61,000 nt of DNA from the NCBI RefSeq assembly GCF_000300995.1, contig NZ_AMRJ01000021.1:1-61000 (forward strand). Direction: 5' to 3'. Made by a program: the position numbers and the translations under genes. The stretch comes from Alcanivorax hongdengensis A-11-3. Its GTDB lineage: Bacteria > Pseudomonadota > Gammaproteobacteria > Pseudomonadales > Alcanivoracaceae. The stretch's first letter is position 1, and each line of letters starts with the position of its first letter. The notes beneath the pieces are model-generated. The model did not search any database and was not told the origin of the DNA. It saw nothing but the letters and a program-made list of their open reading frames with translations. Positions 6,064-14,745 of this stretch are shown here, one piece after another.

Positions 6064-8253
6064 ATGGAAATCAACGTCAACTTCCTCGACAACCTTCGCC
6101 TGGAAGCCAAATTCGATGACTTCACCGTCATCACCGACCAGCCGATCCGCTACAAGGGAGACGGCTCGGCGCCCAGCCCGTTCGATTACTTCCTGGCGTC
6201 GTCGGCCATGTGCGCGGCCTATTTCGTGAAGGTCTACTGCAAGGCGCGGGATATCCCCACCGACAACATCCGCCTGTCGCAGAACAATATCGTCGACCCG
6301 GAAAACCGCTATAACCAGATTTTCCGCATCCAGGTGCAGTTGCCCGAGGACATCTCCGAGAAGGACCGGCAGGGCATTCTGCGCTCCATCGACCGCTGCA
6401 CGGTGAAGAAGGTGATCCAGACCGGGCCGCAATTCCAGATCGAGGAAGTGGCCAACCTGGACGAGGATGCCCAGGCGCTGCTGATGGTGGAGCCGGACGC
6501 CGACCACCACACCTTTATTGAAGGCAAGGACCTGCCCCTGGAGCAGACCATCGCCAACATGACGGCGATCCTGGAAACCCTGGGCATGAAGATCGAGATC
6601 GCCTCCTGGCGCAATATCGTGCCCCATGTGTGGTCACTGCATATTCGCGATGCCGCCTCGCCCATGTGCTTTACCAACGGCAAGGGCGCCACCAAGGAGG
6701 CGGCGCTGTGCTCGGCGCTGGGCGAGTTCATCGAACGGCTCAACTGCAACTTCTTCTACAACGACCAGTTCTTCGGCCAGGAGATCGCCCACAGCGACTT
6801 CGTCCATTACCCCAACGAGAAGTGGTTCCAGCCCGGCCCCAACGACGCGCTGCCGCCGGAGATCCTGGATGATTACTGCCTGGCGATCTACAACCCGGAG
6901 GGTGAACTGGGCGGCTCCAACCTGATCGATACCAATTCCGGCCGCACGGACCGGGGCATCTGCTCGCTGCCCTTTGTGCGCCAGTCCGATGGCGAGACGG
7001 TCTACTTCCCCTCCAACCTGATCGAGAACCTGTTTCTCAGCAACGGCATGAGCGCCGGCAACACCCTGGCCGAAGCCCAGGTGCAGTGCCTGTCGGAAAT
7101 CTTCGAGCGGGCGGTGAAGAAACACATCATCGAGGAAGAAATCGCCCTGCCGGATGTGCCCGATGAGGTGCTTGCCAAATACCCGGGCATTGTCGAAGGT
7201 ATCCAGGCGCTGGAGGAGCAGGGCTTCCCGGTACTGGTCAAGGATGCCTCCCTGGGCGGCCAGTTCCCGGTCATGTGCGTGACGCTGATGAACCCGCGCA
7301 CCGGGGGGGTGTTCGCCTCTTTCGGTGCCCACCCGAGCTTCGAGGTGGCACTGGAGCGCAGCCTCACCGAGCTGCTGCAGGGCCGCAGTTTCGAGGGCCT
7401 CAATGATGTGCCGCCGCCCACCTTCAACAGCCAGGCGGTCACCGAGCCCAACAACTTCGTGGAGCACTTCATCGATTCCACCGGCGTGGTCAGCTGGCGA
7501 TTCTTCAGTGCCCGCGCCGATGAAGACTTCTGCGAGTGGGACTTTTCCGGCGGCAATGACGAAGAAGCCGCGCGCCTGTTCGGCATCCTCAGGGAACTGG
7601 ACAAGGAAGCCTACGTGGCGGTGTACGAGGAACTGGGCGCACCGGCCTGCCGGATTCTGGTGCCGGACTTCTCCGAGGTTTATCCGGTGGAAGACCTGGT
7701 CTGGGACAACACCAACATGGCGCTGGACTACCGGGAAGACATCCTCAACCTGCACCGCCTCAGCGACGATCAGCTGGCCGCCCTGCTGGCGCGGCTGGAA
7801 GACAGCCTGGTGGACGACTACACCGACATCATTACCCTGATCGGCATCGAGTTCGATGAAAACACCGTGTGGGGCCAGCTCACCATTCTGGAACTGAAAC
7901 TGCTGATCAACCTGGCCCTGCAACGCTTCGACGATGCCCTGGACCAGGTGGAAATGTTCCTGCAGTACAACGACAACACCGTGGCGCGAGGCCTGTTCTA
8001 CCAGGCCATGCGCGCGGTGCTGGAAATCACCCTGGACGAGGAATTGTCGCTGGACGATTACCGCCACAACCTGACCCGCATGTTCGGCCAGCAGACCATG
8101 GCCGCGGTGGAAGGCTCGGTGGATGGCAGCGTGCGCTTCCACGGGCTGGAACCCACCAGCATGGCGCTGGAAGGGCTGGAGAAACACCAGCGCCTGATCG
8201 AAAGCTACCGCAAACTGCATGCCGCCCGGGCGGCCCGGGCCGGGCTGGCCTGA
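6064..8253 (+). CDS. OsmC-YcaO fusion protein
   Basis: A 729-residue protein with an N-terminal OsmC-like domain (about residues 1-135), a YcaO domain (about 180-560) and a helical C-terminal extension (about 590-729). YcaO ATP-binding acidic motifs are visible as ALGEFIERLN and CLSEIFERAVK. YcaO enzymes activate peptide backbone amides with ATP. The E. coli protein is linked genetically to RimO-dependent methylthiolation of ribosomal protein S12, and others make azoles or thioamides. No peptide substrate, TOMM dehydrogenase or docking protein lies nearby, so a housekeeping E. coli-like role is more likely. Start is ATG 6064 with a weak ribosome binding site; the upstream region is shared with the hemerythrin gene. 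Confidence 0.85.
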   Translation: MEINVNFLDNLRLEAKFDDFTVITDQPIRYKGDGSAPSPFDYFLASSAMCAAYFVKVYCKARDIPTDNIRLSQNNIVDPENRYNQIFRIQVQLPEDISEKDRQGILRSIDRCTVKKVIQTGPQFQIEEVANLDEDAQALLMVEPDADHHTFIEGKDLPLEQTIANMTAILETLGMKIEIASWRNIVPHVWSLHIRDAASPMCFTNGKGATKEAALCSALGEFIERLNCNFFYNDQFFGQEIAHSDFVHYPNEKWFQPGPNDALPPEILDDYCLAIYNPEGELGGSNLIDTNSGRTDRGICSLPFVRQSDGETVYFPSNLIENLFLSNGMSAGNTLAEAQVQCLSEIFERAVKKHIIEEEIALPDVPDEVLAKYPGIVEGIQALEEQGFPVLVKDASLGGQFPVMCVTLMNPRTGGVFASFGAHPSFEVALERSLTELLQGRSFEGLNDVPPPTFNSQAVTEPNNFVEHFIDSTGVVSWRFFSARADEDFCEWDFSGGNDEEAARLFGILRELDKEAYVAVYEELGAPACRILVPDFSEVYPVEDLVWDNTNMALDYREDILNLHRLSDDQLAALLARLEDSLVDDYTDIITLIGIEFDENTVWGQLTILELKLLINLALQRFDDALDQVEMFLQYNDNTVARGLFYQAMRAVLEITLDEELSLDDYRHNLTRMFGQQTMAAVEGSVDGSVRFHGLEPTSMALEGLEKHQRLIESYRKLHAARAARAGLA

Positions 8254-8276
8254 CGTTTTTCACACAGGGAGTGTTG

Positions 8277-8732
8277 ATGAAAACGACAAGACGACTCGCC
8301 GCCGCTCTGCTTGGGTGGCCGGCCCTGACCATGGCAGGCCCGGCCTCTCTGGCCGCCCCGTCACCGGTGATGGAAGTGCGTTACTGCGAGTGTGCGGTGA
8401 GCTCGCCTGAGGCTCCCTCACCCCGCCCCTTACCCGGCTTCATGGCCGAGGCCCGGTCACTAGCCGTGGGCGTGACAGCGGGCCAACCCGGTTATCTGGC
8501 CATCGACGGCTTGTCGCTGAGCTACACCCTGCACAGGGTGTCAGGACCCTCCGGGCCATGGCGCTTGCAGTTTATCGGGCGCTACACCGCCCCTGCCGGA
8601 CAAAGCCGCGCCCAGGGAACCGTGACCGTGGATCAAGGTGAGTGGGTCGCGCTGTTTGGCGGCCACCAGGCGGGCTCGCACGGCGACAGCGATACCGGTG
8701 TCGCCGTGCGGCTGCTGACCACATCACCCTGA
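8277..8732 (+). CDS. Exported protein of unknown function
   Basis: A 151-residue protein with a signal-peptide-like N-terminus (MKTTRRLAAALLGWPALTMA then AxA-type sites near residues 20-27), so probably periplasmic. The mature part is rich in beta-strand patterns (GYLAIDGLSLSYTLHRV, WRLQFIGRYTAPAG, GTVTVDQGEWVALFGG) and resembles small secretin-N or curli-like beta proteins only in general look; no family is recognised. AGGGAG precedes the ATG at 8277. It starts 23 bp after the OsmC-YcaO stop and may be co-transcribed with it. Confidence 0.6.
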   Translation: MKTTRRLAAALLGWPALTMAGPASLAAPSPVMEVRYCECAVSSPEAPSPRPLPGFMAEARSLAVGVTAGQPGYLAIDGLSLSYTLHRVSGPSGPWRLQFIGRYTAPAGQSRAQGTVTVDQGEWVALFGGHQAGSHGDSDTGVAVRLLTTSP

Positions 8733-8757
8733 TCACGGAACTGCACCCTGACCAGGT

Positions 8758-9669
8758 TTATACCTGCACCCGACGACGGGTCGGCAGCAGCAGGGCCAAC
8801 TTGCCGTTGAACACCAGTACCCCGGCCAGCACCATCACCAGCCCGGCCAGCTGCGCCGCTTCCGGCAGGGTGCCCAGCAACAGGTTCACCAGCAGGGTGA
8901 ACACCGGCACCAGGTTGAAGGCGATGGCCGCCTTGTCCGGGCCGATGGCGTGCACGCCTTTCAGCCAGAACACGTAGGCCAGCACCGACCCGCAGATGGC
9001 CATGTAGAGCAGCAGGCCGTGGGTCTGCATGGGCACCTGTTGCAGGGTGGTGAGCGGCGTTTCCAGCAGCAGGGCCGCCGCGATCAGCACCCCGGCACCG
9101 ATGCTGACCGTCCAGCGGGCGAACTGCATGGGCGGAATCTGCGGCGCATAGCGCTTGGCACCGACGCTGTAGAGGCTCCACACCAGGCAAGCCATCAGCA
9201 TCCACAAATCCCCCACGGCCACATGCAGCTGGCTGACATGCCCGCCGGTAATCACCAGGGTGACGCCGGCAAAGGCCAGCACGATGCCGGCCACCTGGGC
9301 CCGGTTGATGCGGGCATTGAGCAACACCACCGACAGCAGCACCGAGACCAGCGGTGACAGCGCCATGATCAGCGCCGCATTGAGCGCCGAGGTGGTCTGT
9401 AGCGCCACAAAGAAGGCGTAGTTGAAACCGAACACCCCCAGCACCCCCAGCGGAATCAGGACGCCGGCATCGCGCCAGCGCAGGCGGGATTCCGGCTTGC
9501 CCGCCCACAGCCGGAACAGCAGGAACACCAGCACGGCCAGGGCAAAACGCTCGGCGGCAGCGGTCAGCGCGGGCAGGTCGCTGGCCAGGGCGTGGGCGGC
9601 GTTGAAGTTGCTGCCCCAGAACAGGGTGCTGAGGACGATCAGTGCCCAGATAACGGTTAACGGGTTCAT
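8758..9669 (-). CDS. EamA-family (DMT superfamily) transporter
   Basis: A 303-residue inner-membrane protein with about ten hydrophobic helices in two EamA repeats. LFWGSNFNAAHAL in the first helix is characteristic, as is GSVLAYVFWLKGVHAIGPDKAA in the second repeat. DMT exporters of this type move amino acids or other small metabolites; the cargo is unknown. The ATG at 9669 has GGAGAG upstream, so the 12 extra residues of the open frame are not used. It is divergent from the LysR gene at 9782, which probably regulates it. Confidence 0.85.
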   Translation of the reverse strand: MNPLTVIWALIVLSTLFWGSNFNAAHALASDLPALTAAAERFALAVLVFLLFRLWAGKPESRLRWRDAGVLIPLGVLGVFGFNYAFFVALQTTSALNAALIMALSPLVSVLLSVVLLNARINRAQVAGIVLAFAGVTLVITGGHVSQLHVAVGDLWMLMACLVWSLYSVGAKRYAPQIPPMQFARWTVSIGAGVLIAAALLLETPLTTLQQVPMQTHGLLLYMAICGSVLAYVFWLKGVHAIGPDKAAIAFNLVPVFTLLVNLLLGTLPEAAQLAGLVMVLAGVLVFNGKLALLLPTRRRVQV

Positions 9670-9781
9670 GGCGGCTCTCTCCTGGCCAGTCGGCGTCGCA
9701 GGCAATCGGCGACGGGAGCGTTAGCCTATAAATTCCATTTGTGGTATCAAACAGCGAATATCGGCAAGTTAATTTCCATAT

Positions 9782-10690
9782 ATGAAATCACGTTTTTCCC
9801 TGGATGACCTGCAGCTGTTCCAGCAGGTGGTGCAGCACAGCGGCATCAGCGCCGCCGCCCAGGCCACCGGCATTCCGCCGGCCACCCTGAGCCGCCGTCT
9901 GAAACAGCTGGAGCAGGCCCTGGGCGGGCGCCTGCTGGAGCGCAACGCCCACTACTTCGCGCTCACCGAGCTGGGCGAGCATTATTACCAGCGCTGCACG
10001 CCACTGCTCAGCGAACTGCAGGATATCCGCCAGCAACTGGATGCCCAGCACACCCGCCTGTGCGGGCGTCTGCGTATCACCGCGCCGGTGAGCATGACAC
10101 AGAACTGGCTGGGCGCTTGCTTCAACGATTTCATGGCGGCCTACCCGGGGATCGAGCTGGACCTGACCCTGTCCAACCAGTACGAGAACCTCACCGAGCA
10201 GCATATCGATGCGGCCTTTCGCATTGGCGAGCCCCGCGACAGCAGCTGGGTGGCGCGGCCGGTTTGGGCCACCCGGGTGGCCCTTTGCGCCGCCCCCGGG
10301 TATCTGGCCCGGGCCGGCACCCCGGCGCATCCGCGCGATCTGCATGACCACGCGCTGCTGGCCTCCTACCCCATGGACGACTGGCGCCTGGCGCACAATG
10401 ACAGCGGCGAGGTTTACCGGCTCAGCCCCCAGGCAAGACTGCGGGTGAACGATATCGGCGTAGCGGTGGCGGCGGCCCGGGCCGGCCTGGGCATTGCCCT
10501 GGTGCCGGGTTATTTCTTTCTCGGGGCGGACGGTGCCAGCCAGGGGCTGGAGGCGGTGTTGCCACAGTGGCAGGGCATCCGCCGGCCCCTGTATCTCTAT
10601 TACCGGGACCGGGATGTGATGCCCACGCGGCTGAAAACCTTTATCGACTTCGTACTCGCCTGGGTGGCGGACAAGGACCTGCCCGCCTGA
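9782..10690 (+). CDS. LysR-family transcriptional regulator
   Basis: A 302-residue LysR-type regulator. The N-terminal winged helix-turn-helix (residues 5-65, with SAAAQATGIPPATLSRRLKQLE) is followed by a type-2 periplasmic-binding-like effector domain with the LRITAPVSMTQNWLGACFNDFMAAYPGIELDL pattern of the subgroup related to DsdC/AaeR-like repressors and activators. The 112-bp intergenic region shared with the EamA gene contains repeated AATTYCCAT stretches (about 9731 and 9771) that could be operator parts. It likely controls the exporter; the effector is unknown. Confidence 0.87.
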   Translation: MKSRFSLDDLQLFQQVVQHSGISAAAQATGIPPATLSRRLKQLEQALGGRLLERNAHYFALTELGEHYYQRCTPLLSELQDIRQQLDAQHTRLCGRLRITAPVSMTQNWLGACFNDFMAAYPGIELDLTLSNQYENLTEQHIDAAFRIGEPRDSSWVARPVWATRVALCAAPGYLARAGTPAHPRDLHDHALLASYPMDDWRLAHNDSGEVYRLSPQARLRVNDIGVAVAAARAGLGIALVPGYFFLGADGASQGLEAVLPQWQGIRRPLYLYYRDRDVMPTRLKTFIDFVLAWVADKDLPA

Positions 10691-10696
10691 CGCCGG

Positions 10697-11653
10697 TCAG
10701 TCACCGGCCAGGTCAATCACCACCTTGCCGCGGCAACGGCCGGAACGGTTGCGCTGGTAGGCGGCCTCGCTGTCGGCCAGCGGGTAGACGCTGTCGATAA
10801 TGGGTTTGAGCTGGCCGCTTTCCACCATGGCGTTGAGGGTCTCCAGGTCTTCACGCCAGGATTCCACCACCACGGTACCGGCCTTCTTGCCCAGCAAGCG
10901 ATAGACCGGGGTGCCGAACATGGACACGCCCTGGCCGCCGGTGGAAATGAAGTGGCCATGCTTGCCCAGTAGCGCCGAGCAGGTCAGCGGCGTTTCGTAG
11001 GAGGTCACATCGAACACCAGATCGAACTCGCCGGCACTCTGGCGATAATCACCCAGGGTGTAATCGATGGTGGCATCGGCGCCCAGGCCGCGCACGAAGT
11101 CGATATTGCGGCCGCTGCAAACCCCGGTGACATGCATGTCCAGGGCCTTGGCAATCTGCACCGCGAAGGTGCCGACCCCGCCGGAGGCACCGATGATCAG
11201 CACCCTGCTGCCCGGCCGGCCACCGCCCTTGCGCAGCCCCTGCAGGGCCGTCTGCGCCGCCAGTGGCATGCTGGCCGCCTCGGCGAAGGTAAGGCTTTGC
11301 GGCTTTTTGGCGATGCGTTTCTGGCTGATGCGCGCCTGCTCCGCCAGTGATGCGGTGCGCGGGCGCATGTCCATACCGTAAACCGCATCGCCAATCTCGA
11401 AGTCGGTGACCTTGCTGCCGCGATCAATCACCACCCCGGCCAGGTCATCGCCGAAAAAGGGCGGCAGGCGGTTGACCATCAACGGCGTGGCCAGCACCGC
11501 CGCGTGGTAATTGAGCTTCCAGTCCTTGGGGTTCACCGAGGCCGCATGCACCTGCACCAGCACATCCTCGGCGCCCAGTCGGGTCGGCGCCTGGCGATCG
11601 GTGAGGGTAAGCCTGGCTTTCAGGCCCCATCCGGTGGTGGTGACAGCTTTCAT
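10697..11653 (-). CDS. MDR-family NADPH:quinone oxidoreductase-like dehydrogenase
   Basis: A 318-residue medium-chain dehydrogenase/reductase without the zinc-binding cysteines. A GroES-like N-terminus (AEDVLVQVHAASVNPKDWKLNYH) is followed by a Rossmann fold with GASGGVGTFAVQIAKAL binding NADP(H). This is the quinone oxidoreductase/zeta-crystallin or reticulon-4-interacting-protein type, which reduces quinones or enones. The ATG at 11653 is preceded by GAGGGAG; the open frame upstream to 11848 is out-of-family sequence. It is convergent with the LysR gene, 6 bp apart. Confidence 0.85.
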   Translation of the reverse strand: MKAVTTTGWGLKARLTLTDRQAPTRLGAEDVLVQVHAASVNPKDWKLNYHAAVLATPLMVNRLPPFFGDDLAGVVIDRGSKVTDFEIGDAVYGMDMRPRTASLAEQARISQKRIAKKPQSLTFAEAASMPLAAQTALQGLRKGGGRPGSRVLIIGASGGVGTFAVQIAKALDMHVTGVCSGRNIDFVRGLGADATIDYTLGDYRQSAGEFDLVFDVTSYETPLTCSALLGKHGHFISTGGQGVSMFGTPVYRLLGKKAGTVVVESWREDLETLNAMVESGQLKPIIDSVYPLADSEAAYQRNRSGRCRGKVVIDLAGD

Positions 11654-11669
11654 GGTCTGACTCCCTCGG

Positions 11670-13043
11670 TCACGGTGCGGCTGGCCGGAACAGGGTGTCC
11701 GGCAGGCGCGGGTCATCGAAATGGCGTTTGCCCTTGAAGGCGGTGGCATGGCTGCCCGGCTGGCGCATGGTGCCGGCGGAGGGCACGCCCAGCGGCCACA
11801 GGGTAAACCGCTCGCTGCGGCGCGAGGCCGGCACCAGCCCCTTGTCATTGAACAGGCTGGTCACCGTGCCGTCCGGGCGTTGTATCGCCCGCAGGCTGTC
11901 GGCGGGCCGCAAGCCATAGCGTTGCACCGGCAGCCCCTCGGCCAGCGGCGCCACTCGCACCACATAATGCACATCCGGTTGCAGCTGCACCATGACCCTT
12001 TGTGTGGCCGCGTCGGTCACCGGCTGCGGATAGAACACCGGCCTGTCACCGTCCATGTCCGCTTCACGCAGGCCCGGGTCCACCGGGTAGACCTTGTTAT
12101 AGCAACCGCAGGGATGAATGCTGTCGTAGAACAACACCCGGCCATCGCCAGCCAGGGTGACGCGCCAGATCAGCCCGTCGAGCTTGCCGCCATACAGATC
12201 CAGCGCGCCGCGTTTGGGCCGCTGGCTGAACCAGAACTCGTAGTTCAGTTGCAGCAGGTTTTGGCCACGAAAGCGGGTCCAGCTGAGCCAGTAATAGGCG
12301 GTGGCGGGGGGTGCTACCTGCGGGCTGTCATGGCCCATGCGAATCTGCCCGGGCTGGTTCCAGCGCTGGCTGTCCGCCACCGCCAGCACCGGCGCATAGT
12401 GTTGCAGCAGGGCGCGGGTCTGTGCGGCATCCGGCAACGGCAATCGCAGGGGATTGTCGGCCAGGCTATCCGGCGCCGGTAACGGGCCGCTCGCCGGCGC
12501 CGGTGAATAAAGCCTCGTCGGCGCGGCGACCGGTGCCTGGAAGCGGGCGCTCATGTCATCGTGATAGGCCTGGATCGAGCCGCTGGCCAGCCAGGCGGTG
12601 AGCGGGTAGAGCCCCAGCACCCGCTGCCAGCGGGAATAGCTGTCGGGCACGGTCACCGCCGGCAGGGCGGCAAAATCCGTGTCGGCGGCAAGCGCCGGCA
12701 GACATTGTGCCAACAGGGTATCGGCGGGCTGGTCCGCCGGCGGGCGCCGGGCCGGGGGCAGCCGTTGCAACAGCAGCTGCTGATCCTGCCAGGCCTTGGC
12801 CGCGGACAGGCGCAACCACTGTTGTTGCTGGGCGTCGCTGTGCGCTTCGTTTTTCAGAAAGGCCAGCCAGCGATTGATGCCCAGGTGCGGATAGCCGGGC
12901 ACCGTGCGTGCCTGGGCATCGTCAATGCCGGCCCGTGCAAACGCCTGCTGCAGCTGGAAAAACCATTCACCACAGGGGCTGGCCAGTGCCGCCATCGGCA
13001 GGCCGGTCAACAGCACAAGCATCAGGGTGCGGATCACGAACAT
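11670..13043 (-). CDS. Secreted protein of unknown function
   Basis: A 457-residue protein with a clear signal peptide (MFVIRTLMLVLLTGLPMAALA, probable cleavage before SPCGEW), so periplasmic or outer-surface. The mature part has no recognised domain. Two landmarks are YYWLSWTRFRGQNLLQLNYEFWF and a possible metal- or redox-like cluster DSIHPCGCYNKVYPVD. GGAGCACT precedes the ATG at 13043, so the first 77 bp overlap the end of the START-domain gene. This tight arrangement, with a membrane acyltransferase upstream, suggests a translationally coupled operon with an envelope or lipid-related role (inference). Confidence 0.68.
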   Translation of the reverse strand: MFVIRTLMLVLLTGLPMAALASPCGEWFFQLQQAFARAGIDDAQARTVPGYPHLGINRWLAFLKNEAHSDAQQQQWLRLSAAKAWQDQQLLLQRLPPARRPPADQPADTLLAQCLPALAADTDFAALPAVTVPDSYSRWQRVLGLYPLTAWLASGSIQAYHDDMSARFQAPVAAPTRLYSPAPASGPLPAPDSLADNPLRLPLPDAAQTRALLQHYAPVLAVADSQRWNQPGQIRMGHDSPQVAPPATAYYWLSWTRFRGQNLLQLNYEFWFSQRPKRGALDLYGGKLDGLIWRVTLAGDGRVLFYDSIHPCGCYNKVYPVDPGLREADMDGDRPVFYPQPVTDAATQRVMVQLQPDVHYVVRVAPLAEGLPVQRYGLRPADSLRAIQRPDGTVTSLFNDKGLVPASRRSERFTLWPLGVPSAGTMRQPGSHATAFKGKRHFDDPRLPDTLFRPAAP

Positions 13044-13569
13044 AGTGCTCCAGAGCCTTGAGGGTCTCTTCGATATGGTTACCGGCGACACTGTCTGCCA
13101 GCCACTGGGGCAGGCTGCCACCGGGATCAAGCCGCTGACGGTAGACCACCCGGGTACGCCTGCCCTGATCATAAAGGGTCCAGCTGCCCTTGATATACGG
13201 CATCCTCACGTAGCCGGGCCGGGCGGGCAGCACATCCGGCTGGCCTTCCATGGTCAGCACCAGCGGCTCGCCGGCCTGGCGACGAAACAGGGTGATGGCA
13301 TCCCGGTTACTGACCGGCCAGCTACCCTCGCGGGCCATGTAGACCAGGGTCTGGTCCGGGCCAAGACGGTGCAGGATGCGAATGTCGCGCAGATGCGGCA
13401 TCCACTGGCGCACCTGGCAGGGCTGTTCCAGCATCGGCAACAGTGCCGCGCGGGACACCGGCAGGGTGGCTTCCAGGGTAAAGCGGTCCGGCCCGGGCAG
13501 GGCGGTGCGGGTCACCGCCGCCCAGGCCGGCATGGCCAACAACAGCACAACACTAGCGAGCCAGCGCAT
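12967..13569 (-). CDS. START-domain (lipid/polyketide-binding fold) exported protein
   Basis: A 200-residue protein with a signal peptide (MRWLASVVLLLAMPAWA) and a START/SRPBCC-type domain (about residues 25-180: TLEATLPVSRAALLPMLEQP, MAREGSWPVSNRDAITLFRR, PYIKGSWTLYDQGRRTRVVYRQRLDPGGSLPQWLAD, read piecewise). START domains bind lipids or other hydrophobic ligands; an exported version could carry one in the periplasm. It overlaps the downstream secreted protein by 77 bp and the upstream acyltransferase by 17 bp, supporting one transcript. Confidence 0.75.
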   Translation of the reverse strand: MRWLASVVLLLAMPAWAAVTRTALPGPDRFTLEATLPVSRAALLPMLEQPCQVRQWMPHLRDIRILHRLGPDQTLVYMAREGSWPVSNRDAITLFRRQAGEPLVLTMEGQPDVLPARPGYVRMPYIKGSWTLYDQGRRTRVVYRQRLDPGGSLPQWLADSVAGNHIEETLKALEHYVRDPHPDACAVDRPADGGTGQPLW

Positions 13570-14215
13570 CGGCGAACACCTTCTGTAATTGCTCCGCCGT
13601 CAGGGTAGCCGGCACCGGTGGCAGCAGGGTGACACGCACGGTGCCGGGCCGGATCAGATGGCCCCGGGCCGGCAGGATGTCGCCACTGTTGTGCAGCACG
13701 ATGGGGATCAGCGGCACGCCGGCCTGTTGCGCCAGCCACAGGGCACCGCCCTTGAACGGCTGCAAGGTGCCATCGCGACTGCGGCGGCCTTCCGGGGCCA
13801 GGCCCACCGCATAGCCGCGGGCCAGCTTCGGCAACAGCGGTGCCAGTACCTGCGGGCCGACGCCCTGTTCGCGTTTGACGAACACGGCACCCAGCATGCG
13901 CATCATGGGCCCGAGCAGCGGGTGGTAGCAGAGTTCATGCTTGGCGATGGCGACGATATCCCGGCGCAGCAGCCAGGCAATGATGATCGGGTCGGTGCCG
14001 CTCTGATGGTTGATCACATAGACCGCCGGGCGCTGGCGCAACAACGCTGCATCGCCCTGCACCTGCAAGCGGATGCCGGCCAGCATCAGGCCAAGCCGGG
14101 TGACCAGATAGATGCCGTTGTTGGCCGCACGGCGGCGACCCAATGGCAGGGACAGCACAAAGACGATCATGCCGACCAGGGCCGGCAGCACAAAGGCGAT
14201 GGCACTGCGCAACAA
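13553..14215 (-). CDS. PlsC-like lysophospholipid acyltransferase
   Basis: A 220-residue membrane-bound acyltransferase with one or two N-terminal hydrophobic segments. The catalytic NHQSGTD (HxxxxD, about residues 69-75), FVKREQG and the substrate-binding APEGRRSRDG motif are visible. The family transfers acyl chains to lysophosphatidic acid or other lysolipids at the inner membrane. This is one of three acyltransferases in the window and is probably not the main PlsC. Its start is uncertain: TTG 14215 gives the full domain, and no ATG is in frame nearby. It heads the START/secreted-protein cluster and begins close to the arfB stop. Confidence 0.8.
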   Translation of the reverse strand: MLRSAIAFVLPALVGMIVFVLSLPLGRRRAANNGIYLVTRLGLMLAGIRLQVQGDAALLRQRPAVYVINHQSGTDPIIIAWLLRRDIVAIAKHELCYHPLLGPMMRMLGAVFVKREQGVGPQVLAPLLPKLARGYAVGLAPEGRRSRDGTLQPFKGGALWLAQQAGVPLIPIVLHNSGDILPARGHLIRPGTVRVTLLPPVPATLTAEQLQKVFADALAR

Positions 14216-14237
14216 CAGCAGGCCATGGCGCAGGGCG

Positions 14238-14654
14238 TTAATCCTTGTCCACCTTGCCGCGCAGCGCCTTGATCTTGCCGCGGTTCTTCTTGTTGTCCAC
14301 CCGGCGACGCTGGCTGCCCAGGGTCGGGCGTGTGGGCTTGCGCGTCTTGCGCTCCACGGTAACGCTCTGAATCAGCTGCGACAGCCGGGCCAGGGCGTTT
14401 TCCCGGTTCATCTCCTGGGTGCGAAACTGCTGCGCCTTGATCACCACCACGCCATCGCTGGTAATGCGCTGGTCGCTCATGGCCAGCAGCCGTTCCTTGT
14501 AGCGCTCCGGCAATGAAGAGGCACGAATATCGAAACGCAGATGAATGGCGGAAGCCACCTTGTTCACATTCTGGCCGCCGCTACCCTGGGCACGGATGGC
14601 CTGCATGTCGATTTCGTGGTCGGGGATATCAATGTTTGCGGTCACTTTTAGCAT
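14238..14654 (-). CDS. arfB: Alternative ribosome-rescue factor ArfB
   Basis: A 138-residue class-I release-factor-like peptidyl-tRNA hydrolase that frees ribosomes stalled without a stop codon. The catalytic GGQ is seen in [30 protein letters not shown] (read piecewise), and the lysine/arginine-rich C-terminal tail ([21 protein letters not shown]) that enters the empty mRNA channel is intact. It lacks the codon-recognition domains of RF1/RF2, as expected. The ATG at 14654 matches family starts better than the frame start at 14672. Confidence 0.93.
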   Translation of the reverse strand: MLKVTANIDIPDHEIDMQAIRAQGSGGQNVNKVASAIHLRFDIRASSLPERYKERLLAMSDQRITSDGVVVIKAQQFRTQEMNRENALARLSQLIQSVTVERKTRKPTRPTLGSQRRRVDNKKNRGKIKALRGKVDKD

Positions 14655-14745
14655 AGTGCCGACATGGTACACCGGTTACCGGACAAGGGCAGTGAAGCGC
14701 GGGTGAAAACGGCGCCTCCCCGCGTGAAACCGGGAGGCGCCAGGG

